Source: Trichomonas tenax
Taxonomy: Eukaryota > Parabasalia > Trichomonadida > Trichomonadidae
Assembly (NCBI GenBank): GCA_023091735.1
Contig: JALKBU010000889.1
Coordinates: forward strand, 1 to 21,616
Length of the DNA stretch: 21,616 nucleotides
Direction of reading: 5' to 3'
Under the pieces are notes generated by a model, which did no database searches, was not told the origin of the DNA, and worked only from the letters and a program-made list of their open reading frames with translations. The translations under genes were made by a program, and so were the position numbers. Positions 1 to 7,127 of this stretch are shown here, in pieces; within the stretch, counting starts at the first letter, position 1, and every line of letters begins with the position of its first letter.

Positions 1-208
1 CAACTAATTCAAAAAATGGGTCTTTATCCAATACCTCTTGCTGACAAATTAACTTTAAATATGTAAATGTTTTACCTGAACCAGGAGGAGCAATTAAACC
101 AGTTATTCCGTTTTGTGCAAACGGTAAGACACGGCGAAGCTGTGGATTCTGCGAACATCTAATTACTAACTCCTTTCGTACCTCTTTCCCAATCTTCACA
201 GTTTCATA
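1..208 (-). pseudogene. Partial P-loop (SF1/UPF1-like) helicase fragment, probably broken
   Basis: An open minus-strand frame runs from base 208 to the window edge (69 codons) and continues outside. Its translation holds a Walker A motif, APPGSGKT, preceded by a segment reading NPQLRRVLPFAQNGITGLI. That layout (NP-Q-rrv then a short strand then GPPGTGKT-like loop) is what the ATPase domain of UPF1-like superfamily 1 helicases shows, so ATP binding and nucleic acid unwinding would be the ancestral role. The frame has no methionine and is preceded at once by a TAG (209-211). A second frame starting with ATG at 271-273 would run into the same place one base out of phase. I infer a frameshifted or 5'-truncated gene, or an assembly error; another P-loop ATPase family is possible. 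Confidence 0.45.
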
Positions 209-383
209 CTATTAAAGGAAAAACTCTTTCGTCGTGTATTCGAATAACCATTATATTTCGTATTTTGCTTCATAATGCTAAAGGAAAACATCAGAACTTC
301 AATATGATGTCAATATTTATTTGTTGACATGTAAATTCATATATGCTGTGTAAAAAATATTTTAACATATAAATAACAGAAAA

Positions 384-2417
384 ATGAGTGAAGAAGAGGA
401 ACAACATTTCAACGCTTCTATTCGCTTTGTTTTTCCTAAATGGCTCGGACACAGCAAGAAGCCCATATCTTGCATTGATATTCATCCGTCTGGCGAGTTT
501 TTCGCAACAGGCGGCTGGGATAATTTTTGTAAAATTTGGGCGTTAAAAGCAATCACCGAACAAAAGCATGACATGAAGACAAAATTACTCGCTGTTTTAC
601 GTGATCACACTAAACCGATCAACTGCGTTAAATTCAGCCCAGATGGAAAATATTTAGCGACCGGCAGTGACGATGGAATGGTTTTCCTATGGCAGAAAGT
701 TCGCTGCTTCGGCCAACCATCTACATTCGGTATTCCTGATCACGCACTTCAGCCCAATCACCCAGTACAGCGCTGGCAATCGAAATCCTTTTCCGGGCAC
801 AGCGGCGACATCACTGGGGTGTCGTGGTATCCAGATTCAACGAAAATCGCTTCAAGTTCTATTGACGGAATAATATACGTTTGGGATATAAAATCAGCGA
901 CAAAACTATTTCAGTACAATACATCGACAAAAATGGGCGTAAGCTCAATATCTATCGATCCTCTCGGCAAATTTATAGCTGCGCAGCTTTTAGACGGAAC
1001 TTTGGATATTTATGATCATTCAACTGGATTTCACAGCTCTTACGGCGATCAATTCAAGCAGCCAGATCAAGCTATGATCTCACGCATCTGCTGGACGCCT
1101 GATGGATCGTTTATTGGTTGCACATCATCGAATTCTGGAGGTTTTGTTTCAACTTTCTTCAGAAGAGAAACTTTCGCATTTGGTTTCATGCTTGAAGGCC
1201 ACGTTGCTGCAACATGCTGTATTTCTTGTCCACCTCACTTATTTAGAAACAAAAATGGAACATATTGTTCGTTAATGGCTTGCGGAGACAAAAGCGGTGT
1301 GATTTCCGTATGGATGGTTGGCGGAGAGACAAAACCACTTGTTGTTTTGGATGGAGTTTCAACTTCGACAATTAATGATCTCGCATGGACAAATGATGGT
1401 CAATGGCTTCTCGTTGCACTTGAAATCAATCCAGTTAACAGGCAGGGCGGTATTGTTGCATTTGATATGTCCAAAGTCCACGAATTAGAAAGAGTTGATA
1501 ATGAATCAATGGAAGAAATTAAATCGCATTTGTTGGGCGAAAACAGCTTCAGAGTCCGCCTCAATCAGAACAACAGAGCTCTTCAGTTATTACGGTCACT
1601 TGATTCAGAAGAAAAGGACGTCAATCTTGAAGTCCTGCAGTTGACTCCAATCGAAGTTTCGAGTCGTCAAGTTGTTATCGTCAAGGACGGAATTCAGCAC
1701 ATCACTCCAGTTTTGCTTACAGCTGTCGAACGTCAAATGATTGCGTTCAAGATGGAAGTCGAATCAACAGCCATTCCTGCGACATCATCAGAATACACAA
1801 TTCCAGGAAGACAGTGGCCTAAACCAGCTTCGATTCCTGGTATTGTCAACAAAACTCTCGATGTTGGTGACTACCACATTATCTCATATGGTGGCTATAT
1901 ACTGAAGCTCCACGCATTTACAGGACGAAGATTGTCAACGCCATTCTACATCGGAGACTTTTGCAGGCATTTGTCTCATCATGATGGAACAATTCTCGCT
2001 GTTGGAAATAGCTGTTATCTGATCCGACTTTCAGACATGAAAGTCATTCTCACGTGTCCTGCACCACAGAACTTTAGCGGATTTACGCTCTTAGACAATA
2101 ACATAATCACTGCTCATGCAAAAGGACGCTGTTGGACATATGATGAAAAGATCGGTGCTTGGGTTGGTGGCGCGATCAACTCAGATGCTTCAGACTTGAC
2201 AATGGAAGAGATTGAAAATCTTGTCAGTGAGCAGAACTCTGTTCAATGGTTCGATATTGGACAGACAGCTGTATTTGATGCATTTAAAGATGATCCTGAG
2301 TCTGTGCGATCAATTGTTCAAGATTTGGAACAACATTCTCACGATGAGAATTCATCAGAGTTTGTTAATTCTCTTAAGACTTTGCTTGCTAATAGGTGGA
2401 ATCTTCCGTTGAATTAA
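384..2417 (+). CDS. HIRA: HIRA-type histone chaperone, WD40 plus Hira domain
   Basis: The 677-residue product is a HIRA/Hir1 homologue, the scaffold of the replication-independent H3/H4 deposition complex in the nucleus. The N-terminal 360 residues form a WD40 propeller, with repeats such as GHSGDITGVSWYPDSTKIAS and a HIRA-like ending around KPLVVLDGVSTSTINDLAWT. Around residues 430-447 the stretch VKDGIQHITPVLL resembles the B-domain, the Asf1-binding segment (KDGkrrItP in animals). Residues about 490-590 fit the C-terminal Hira domain (GRRLSTPFYIGDF, then a short propeller-like repeat). Human HIRA is about 1,017 residues, so this is a lean version with short linkers and no long C-terminal region. 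The start is the first ATG, preceded by AACAGAAAA. It points away from the helicase fragment and converges with the coiled-coil gene at 2614. Orthology is well supported; the chaperone role is inferred from the family. Confidence 0.9.
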   Translation: MSEEEEQHFNASIRFVFPKWLGHSKKPISCIDIHPSGEFFATGGWDNFCKIWALKAITEQKHDMKTKLLAVLRDHTKPINCVKFSPDGKYLATGSDDGMVFLWQKVRCFGQPSTFGIPDHALQPNHPVQRWQSKSFSGHSGDITGVSWYPDSTKIASSSIDGIIYVWDIKSATKLFQYNTSTKMGVSSISIDPLGKFIAAQLLDGTLDIYDHSTGFHSSYGDQFKQPDQAMISRICWTPDGSFIGCTSSNSGGFVSTFFRRETFAFGFMLEGHVAATCCISCPPHLFRNKNGTYCSLMACGDKSGVISVWMVGGETKPLVVLDGVSTSTINDLAWTNDGQWLLVALEINPVNRQGGIVAFDMSKVHELERVDNESMEEIKSHLLGENSFRVRLNQNNRALQLLRSLDSEEKDVNLEVLQLTPIEVSSRQVVIVKDGIQHITPVLLTAVERQMIAFKMEVESTAIPATSSEYTIPGRQWPKPASIPGIVNKTLDVGDYHIISYGGYILKLHAFTGRRLSTPFYIGDFCRHLSHHDGTILAVGNSCYLIRLSDMKVILTCPAPQNFSGFTLLDNNIITAHAKGRCWTYDEKIGAWVGGAINSDASDLTMEEIENLVSEQNSVQWFDIGQTAVFDAFKDDPESVRSIVQDLEQHSHDENSSEFVNSLKTLLANRWNLPLN

Positions 2418-2613
2418 TCATTGTTTTTTAAATAAAGATTGTTTTCTATTTTAATTCCAATAAATAATTTTGATTCGAATTTTAGTTTTTCGTTGATTTT
2501 TGCTTCAAAGATTATTAAATTGCTTCTTGATTCAAAATATGTCTAAAAAATCTTCTTTGGCAATGTAAATAGCTATAAGGAATAAATTATCGTAATATTA
2601 CAAACATTTATTA

Positions 2614-3660
2614 TTATTTGTTGTGTCTAGCCTCATAATCGAGTCTAGATATGACTTCTGCATGTCTCTTTTGCTGTATTTGGACCAACTTCTGTTTCTT
2701 TTCCTCTTCAAGTTTCTTTCGACGTTCATCTTGTTTTTTGAGCAAAGCAATCAACTTTTCCTCCTTTTCCCGTTGCAGCTTCTTCGCTTCTGATTCAACA
2801 GACTGTAATTTCTTCTTCATTTCTTGTGATCTCTTCTTTATTGCTTCTTGACGTTCTTTAAGAATTGCTTGTCGACGCTTTTCGGCACCCTGAAGTTTGG
2901 ACAGTGCCTTCTTATTGACACTGAGGATTTCTTTATCATTCTTTTGACGAATTAAATTCGCAGCTTTGTTTGCCTTTTCCACACGTTTTTTTAGCTCTGC
3001 AGCTCTTTCTTTTCTTTGTTGCTCTATATTTTTAATCCTTCTTTCGATGTCTGCGTTCTTTTTCTCTAAATCCTTCAATAATTTGAGTCTTTCTGCTTCC
3101 AAAGCATCATCTCTTCTTTCCCTATGGACATCCTGTGGCAAAAGTGTCTTTGGTTTCTTAAATTTCCTTCTCTTTTTCCTTTTCGCTTTGGTTTTTTCTG
3201 GATTGCTGTCATTTGGATCTGTCGTGTTTGCCACGGATTTCTTTTTCTTGCCGCGTCTCCTCTTCTTCTTCGCAGGCGGTATAGAAACAGTTGCTGGCTC
3301 TACTTCAACATCAGGCGAAGGTAAACGAGCATTTTGTCTTCTGATGATTTCTTCACGCAGCTGTTTGACTTTTTCAATCATTTCCAATCTTCTTTTGTTC
3401 AACTCTATCATCACACGCGCTCTAATATCATCAGATCCAGGAATGCTTGTGTATTCTTCAGGACTAATGATTGTTAGGTCTTTTGGGATGTATCCGAGTA
3501 TATCTAACGCTTTTAGAGTTTCTGGTTCCGTGAATTTGGGTATTGTTGTTAAATCTTCGAGATCGACATCCAAAATGCTAAACAGTCTCGGCTTCTCGAC
3601 AAACAGCATTTCTGATTCCATAGAAACTGGTGTTGTGACGTTCCCGTCACCATCTTCCAT
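2614..3660 (-). CDS. Lysine-rich coiled-coil protein, function unknown
   Basis: The 348-residue protein has three visible parts. Residues 1-110 are a compact, non-repetitive region with the segment LKALDILGYIPKDLTIISPE and a helix rich in charged residues. Residues 120-172 are low complexity and very basic (KKKRRRGKKKK and KRKKRRKFKKPK), which could act as nuclear or nucleolar targeting or as microtubule binding patches. Residues 180-345 are an almost continuous charged helix rich in Lys, Glu, Arg and Gln, predicted as coiled coil. I do not recognise the family. Cytoskeletal or nucleolar roles are both open. The start is supported by the sequence TCAAAAAAAT directly before the ATG (an Inr-like element). 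The 3' end faces the end of HIRA, with a 196-base AT-rich gap between them. Confidence 0.8.
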   Translation of the reverse strand: MEDGDGNVTTPVSMESEMLFVEKPRLFSILDVDLEDLTTIPKFTEPETLKALDILGYIPKDLTIISPEEYTSIPGSDDIRARVMIELNKRRLEMIEKVKQLREEIIRRQNARLPSPDVEVEPATVSIPPAKKKRRRGKKKKSVANTTDPNDSNPEKTKAKRKKRRKFKKPKTLLPQDVHRERRDDALEAERLKLLKDLEKKNADIERRIKNIEQQRKERAAELKKRVEKANKAANLIRQKNDKEILSVNKKALSKLQGAEKRRQAILKERQEAIKKRSQEMKKKLQSVESEAKKLQREKEEKLIALLKKQDERRKKLEEEKKQKLVQIQQKRHAEVISRLDYEARHNK

Positions 3661-3670
3661 ATTTTTTTGA
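3661..3670 (-). promoter_or_regulatory. Inr-like element of the coiled-coil gene
   Basis: In gene orientation the sequence TCAAAAAAAT abuts the ATG at 3660. If transcription starts at the A of TCA, as at trichomonad Inr elements (consensus TCA then a pyrimidine), the leader would be about 8 bases. The A in place of the pyrimidine departs from the published consensus. The same form is seen before other genes in this window. Confidence 0.4.
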
Positions 3671-3708
3671 TCAATTAACGAACAAAAATATAATGGGGTT
3701 TGAAAAAT

Positions 3709-3900
3709 TTAAGCAGGCTCTGATTTTACATCGCCTTTTGACACTTTACATGTTAGAAATTTATTATTCGCAAAAACAATATGCCATTGTTCTCCACAGT
3801 GAGTATTCCACAAAAAAACGATAAATTGGGATAATTCGGAATACAATTCAGAATTGAAATTTTTGATTATCCAAAATAAAAACCCCTGAAATATGTTCAT
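3709..3900 (-). CDS. Small ORF, weak LC8-like dynein light chain resemblance
   Basis: This 63-codon frame lies between two same-strand genes, 48 bases before the ATG of the coiled-coil gene and 81 bases after the stop of the nucleotidyltransferase gene. Its codon use looks natural. Residues about 25-50 read like the centre of an LC8-type dynein light chain: a helix, then CGEQWHIVFANNKF, comparable with the family's yGptWHvivGrnFg pattern. The usual N-terminal helix and the last beta strands of the roughly 90-residue LC8 fold are missing, and no Inr-like element precedes the ATG. It could be a divergent small gene, a fragment of a decayed light chain gene, or chance. I favour a fragment or a divergent gene, with low confidence. 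Confidence 0.3.
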   Translation of the reverse strand: MNIFQGFLFWIIKNFNSELYSELSQFIVFLWNTHCGEQWHIVFANNKFLTCKVSKGDVKSEPA

Positions 3901-3981
3901 CGACGTGAAATCGCTAAAACATTGTATTACCTATAAGAATGCTATATATTTCATATATTAATTTTTATAAAGAAAAAAAAA

Positions 3982-5019
3982 CTAAACAGGGACAATTCCA
4001 TTCTTGTAAGCGAATGTTTCAAGCTCCTTCTGATATGCTTTGAAGTCAGTGAGTTCCTTTCTCAACTCATTAATGAACTCAGTTCCATGACCTTTTGTGA
4101 TCATATGATATGTTTTAGAGAAGAGATCTTTCACTTGTGCCATCTTGAACGCGTTATGTCCGAGAACGTTGTTAGGGTTCATTGGATCGCGAATATACAT
4201 TGTTGAAGGAGATTCGAGATTTAAGCAATTTTCTTTCAGACGAGAGAAGAAACGTCCATTTCCAACAACATCGATACCAGTAAGTGTGAAATTGAATTCC
4301 TGGCCATAGAATTTGAAGAAACCAACAATTAAATCAGTGATATTGTCACTAGGGCCGTATTGAATGTAGGCTAGGAGCATAATCTGAAGTACATAAGATG
4401 ATATACCTCCAGAGAAAGGAGAATCGAGTTTGTAATGATAAAGCATAATTTTGATGAGTAACTGAGCAGGTAATAGGCAAGGGAATTTAAGGAATATAGC
4501 TCTAACGGGATTAACAGATAATGGGCCGTGTAATTCGTCAATTGAAATATCGATATGAATTCCTGGCTTAACAACGAACTTGAGGACGGGAACACGAGCC
4601 TGAGGAATTGGGTTCCATGAGTTTTCAACAGCAATATCCTCCAAAGCTTCGCGAATCATTTTCATAATCGTGAGAGGATCAGCAATGAACGGGTGTACGA
4701 ATAAAGCAAGATCGATATCACCATTTGGTAAGAATGTACCATTCAAACATGAGCCACAAGGCAAAATAATGACGATTTCAGTGAGTGGCTCAAATAAAGC
4801 TCTCACTCTTGAGCAAATTAAGTCGACAAGGTGTCTTCTGACGGCAATGTCTGTTGGCGTTGGTATAATTTCTTGAATAAATTGAATAACATCTTTATGA
4901 AATTGTGAATATTGAGGATTTTTCGGAGGTTGGTTCTCCAAGTATTTAATTCCAGCCTCAGGGAAGTGAATGATTTCCTGCTTTCCCATCGTATCGCGAA
5001 CCCATTTGAAAAACTCCAT
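3982..5019 (-). CDS. TRF4/5-type noncanonical poly(A) polymerase (PAP/25A-associated)
   Basis: The 345-residue protein is a DNA polymerase beta-like nucleotidyltransferase. The catalytic signature is at residues 89-103: GS followed by NGDIDLALF, giving the metal-binding Asp101 and Asp103; the third carboxylate is Asp157 in HIDISID. The PAP/25A-associated domain follows, with FSGGISSYVLQIMLLAYIQYG near residues 202-222, matching the nucleotide-recognition GGlSSY motif of TRF4/PAPD5 enzymes. Such enzymes add short A or mixed tails to RNAs, in nuclear surveillance with the TRAMP complex or on histone and small RNAs. The protein has little beyond the catalytic core, with no visible zinc knuckle or C-terminal RNA-binding tail. 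The start is the first ATG; the upstream region, read in gene direction, has a run of CCCCTTTTT and then ACATTTTAAAG. TUT-type uridylyl activity cannot be excluded from sequence alone. Confidence 0.88.
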   Translation of the reverse strand: MEFFKWVRDTMGKQEIIHFPEAGIKYLENQPPKNPQYSQFHKDVIQFIQEIIPTPTDIAVRRHLVDLICSRVRALFEPLTEIVIILPCGSCLNGTFLPNGDIDLALFVHPFIADPLTIMKMIREALEDIAVENSWNPIPQARVPVLKFVVKPGIHIDISIDELHGPLSVNPVRAIFLKFPCLLPAQLLIKIMLYHYKLDSPFSGGISSYVLQIMLLAYIQYGPSDNITDLIVGFFKFYGQEFNFTLTGIDVVGNGRFFSRLKENCLNLESPSTMYIRDPMNPNNVLGHNAFKMAQVKDLFSKTYHMITKGHGTEFINELRKELTDFKAYQKELETFAYKNGIVPV

Positions 5020-5281
5020 TCTACTTTAAAATGTAGGGGATTGGAAAAATAAAAAGGGGTTATCATTATTTTGCTTTAATTATGTTCTCTTATGATTTGG
5101 ATCGTGAAATCTATTGTAAATATTAACAAATTAGAATACTTTTGGGAAAAAAAGCGAAAAAAAATTCATATTAGGTGGCTAATTGCAGATTATATAGTCT
5201 ATGTAGGGCAAGAAAATAACTATAGGCAATTTATCAAATACTCCAATTTTATATTTATCGTTATAATATTCTAAAAAGCGC

Positions 5282-5638
5282 TTATTCAGCCTTCTCTGTT
5301 GGCTTTGGTTCCTTCTCCTGTATTTTGCCTTGCTTTAACAATTTCTCTATTGTTTCATTTGCAAGTTTTTCTGGAAGTCCGCATTGTTTCTTAACGCGGT
5401 CAGTGAATGACTTCCCTGGAATCTTGCGCGATTTCTTGGCAATACGGATGATTTCTTCTTCGATCTGTTCTTGTGTCATTTCAACTTTTTCGTCCTTTTG
5501 GACTTGATATATAGTATTATCTGGTAACTTTGTTGGATTTTTGAGAAGCTCTTTTGTGGCAAGCTCTAATTCGTAAAAACATGTGTTTGCTGTTGAAAGG
5601 AATTCTTTCATCGCAGTTGTGAAAGCAGACTTTTCCAT
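5282..5638 (-). CDS. Small hypothetical protein, helical, 118 residues
   Basis: I do not recognise this gene. The product is charged and mostly helical: residues 1-35 form one helix (AMKEFLSTANTCFYELELA), a linker with KLPDNTIYQVQ follows, then three short helices (TQEQIEEEIIRIAKKS, SFTDRVKKQCGLP, ANETIEKLLKQGKI) whose spacing recalls a winged-helix or helix-turn-helix unit. The tail is rich in Lys, Glu and Pro. There is no signal peptide or membrane segment. It is transcribed away from prefoldin 4 across a 329-base gap, so the two may share a promoter region. In gene direction the leader shows TACCC and GGGTA as a 5-bp hairpin around ATCGAAAA, ending 12 bases before the ATG. A subunit of a transcription or chaperone complex would suit the size, but this is a guess. 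Confidence 0.7.
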   Translation of the reverse strand: MEKSAFTTAMKEFLSTANTCFYELELATKELLKNPTKLPDNTIYQVQKDEKVEMTQEQIEEEIIRIAKKSRKIPGKSFTDRVKKQCGLPEKLANETIEKLLKQGKIQEKEPKPTEKAE

Positions 5639-5967
5639 TTTTATTTTTACCCTTTTCGATGGGTAAATTTAATTATTGACGAATAAATTTAATTACATGA
5701 CATAAAATAAATAATTCGATTTTAAAATCAAACAATATATAGACATTCATTGGACAGTCAATGTGAATTTAAAAATATAGAAATTGGTCAATAAACTCGT
5801 AATTTCAAAAATAATGAATAGAAAAATTTAGAGAAAAAGGAGAAATATTAAAGTATTCATTCATTATACATCCAAAACAATCCAAAAACACAGTGAAAAA
5901 GATACATAAAGATGAGTAGCAAGGTGAGAAAAAAAGTGAAATGTTTGCTTCAGTTTATTAAAAAAAA
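5639..5967. promoter_or_regulatory. Divergent promoter region between the 118-residue gene and PFDN4
   Basis: The 329-base AT-rich gap must hold the 5' regions of both flanking genes. It contains two exact copies of TAAATTTAATTA at 5664-5675 and 5684-5695, 20 bases apart, and on the PFDN4 side an Inr-like TCAGTTTATT at 5950-5959. No other gene is visible here. Confidence 0.4.
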
Positions 5968-6333
5968 ATGGCCCAGTTAGAAGTTTCAGCGGAGGACCAG
6001 CAGAGAATCAACAAATTCGGAAATTTAAACTCACAAGTAGCTGCATACAAGATCGAACTCGAATCTTTACAAGATAAAAAGACTAAATACGAAACAGCAC
6101 ATGAAGATCTTGAACTCGAGATGCCAGACGATGTCCCATACAAGCTTGGCACTGCATTTATCACAATGACATGCGACGATGCAACAGAAGAGCTCGATAA
6201 GGACTTGGCCGAGCTTCAGGAAAGAATTGATTACATTCAAAACGAAATTGACGTCCGCGAGAAGGAGATGAAGGAACTTCGTAGCGTTCTTTACGGCAAA
6301 TTCGGAAAGGAAAATATTGGTCTTGGTGAATAA
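5968..6333 (+). CDS. PFDN4: Prefoldin subunit 4
   Basis: The 121-residue product has the beta-type prefoldin layout: an N-terminal coiled-coil helix beginning with EDQQRINKFGNLNSQVAAYK (animal PFDN4 has EDQQKINKFar in this place), a central beta-hairpin pair around PYKLGTAFITMTCDDATEEL, and a second coiled-coil helix ending in LYGKFGKENIGL (animal form LYAKFGsnInL). Prefoldin is a cytosolic heterohexamer that hands nascent actin and tubulin to the CCT chaperonin, which suits a flagellated cell with much tubulin. Length matches the family (about 130 residues). The start is the ATG directly after an A-run and 16 bases from an Inr-like TCA. The nearest upstream ATG, at 5912, is out of frame. The stop is followed by AAAATAATA, where TAAA could act as a trichomonad-style cleavage signal. 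Confidence 0.92.
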   Translation: MAQLEVSAEDQQRINKFGNLNSQVAAYKIELESLQDKKTKYETAHEDLELEMPDDVPYKLGTAFITMTCDDATEELDKDLAELQERIDYIQNEIDVREKEMKELRSVLYGKFGKENIGLGE

Positions 6334-6576
6334 AAATAATATTAAATATTATACTTTATAAAAATTTCGATTTGTACTTTTCGAACTTATAAATTTTTAC
6401 TTCTCATTGCGATCTAAATCCATATATCATAGATATTTCATCTCACATATTATAAAATATTGCCCAAACTCAAAGCATACTATAATGGGCTTTGATTGAC
6501 TGTCGGAGCCCAGAAAAGAAACCTATATTAAAAATAAAAAAGTTTCATGATTGGACTTTTTAGAGTAGCTTAAAAA

Positions 6577-6964
6577 TCATTTTGTCGTGTAAATTAATTT
6601 ATGTGCCAAAAAGTAAAGTTTATTAAACAAGCTACATTTTGTCGTGTTTTCTTGATGAACTCCACATTGTAGCTTGTTTAGAATGCCTCTAATCCTTTTC
6701 TAAAGGTCTAAGATCTAAGATTCTTCAATAAAATGACGTTTTTGATCTTCGCCGAATACGTTTGCGTAGTGAAAGCCTGCAGGATTGATGGTTAATACCA
6801 TCGAAATTCGGCGGTAAACATCTGATGCAAAGAAGAAAAGATTTAGTCGAATCAGAGAGTTTATCTGAGAGTCATCATTTATATAAAAATTTTCGAAATG
6901 AAAGAAATTCTATAAAACCGCATTCATCATATTCTATTAAAGCTGTGTATAATACACATAGCAT
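6577..6964 (-). pseudogene. Decayed coding fragment, unknown family
   Basis: One minus-strand frame is open from 6909 to 6718 (64 codons) and, beyond two TAG stops (6715-6717 and 6700-6702), again from 6699 to 6580 until a TGA. The translation looks protein-like, with segments SDVYRRISMVLTINPAGF, HYANVFGEDQKRHFIEES and KRIRGILNKLQCGVHQ. Upstream, a different frame starting at ATG 6964 gives 29 protein-like codons ending at 6875 (ALIEYDECGFIEFLSF), as if one frameshift separated the parts. I read this as the remains of a gene or transposable element. I do not recognise the family, and chance open frames in this spacer remain possible. Confidence 0.35.
6624..6680. repeat. Perfect 13-bp inverted repeat with 31-base loop
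   Basis: TAAACAAGCTACA at 6624-6636 is the exact reverse complement of TGTAGCTTGTTTA at 6668-6680. The loop begins with a copy of CATTTTGTCGTGT (6635-6647, overlapping the arm by two bases) that also occurs at 6578-6590. A second foldable unit lies at 6750-6813 (CGCCGAAT with ATTCGGCG, enclosing GATGGT/ACCATC). Confidence 0.7.
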
Positions 6965-7127
6965 TCATTATTCATTTTTTTTCATTTATCCAAAAATATT
7001 ATATTTCTGACAGCATTAATAATCAAATAAAGAATAGCTTTATTATTACAAAAGCGCAAATAATACTATTTCTATAATGAACAAGTTATACAATTTTTCT
7101 ATAAGATAGAACTCTAATATATAAAAA

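Larger units (their letters stand above)
6334..7127. other. Convergent spacer with coding relic and inverted repeats
   Basis: This 794-base gap lies between the 3' ends of prefoldin 4 and the flippase, so it needs no promoter for either. It is not plain AT-rich filler: it contains a minus-strand coding-like stretch (listed separately), a perfect 13-bp inverted repeat, a 13-base direct repeat and a T8 run at 6975-6982. The outer parts (6334-6480 and 7011-7127) look like ordinary AT-rich spacer. No tRNA-like box A/box B pair was seen. Confidence 0.5.

Noticed and set aside
2966..3670. 234-codon plus-strand open frame opposite the coiled-coil gene
   Set aside because: It is rich in Phe, Leu and Ser, the mirror of Lys/Glu codons on the other strand, which carries the Inr-like element and a normal composition.
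5092..5274. 60-codon plus-strand frame between two minus-strand genes
   Set aside because: AT-rich spacer with Ile/Lys/Tyr-rich translation and no domain.
6661..6740. Possible U2 snRNA from GGTCTAAGATCTAAG near 6705-6719
   Set aside because: The branch-site pairing element GTAGTA expected just downstream is missing, and no Sm site was found.
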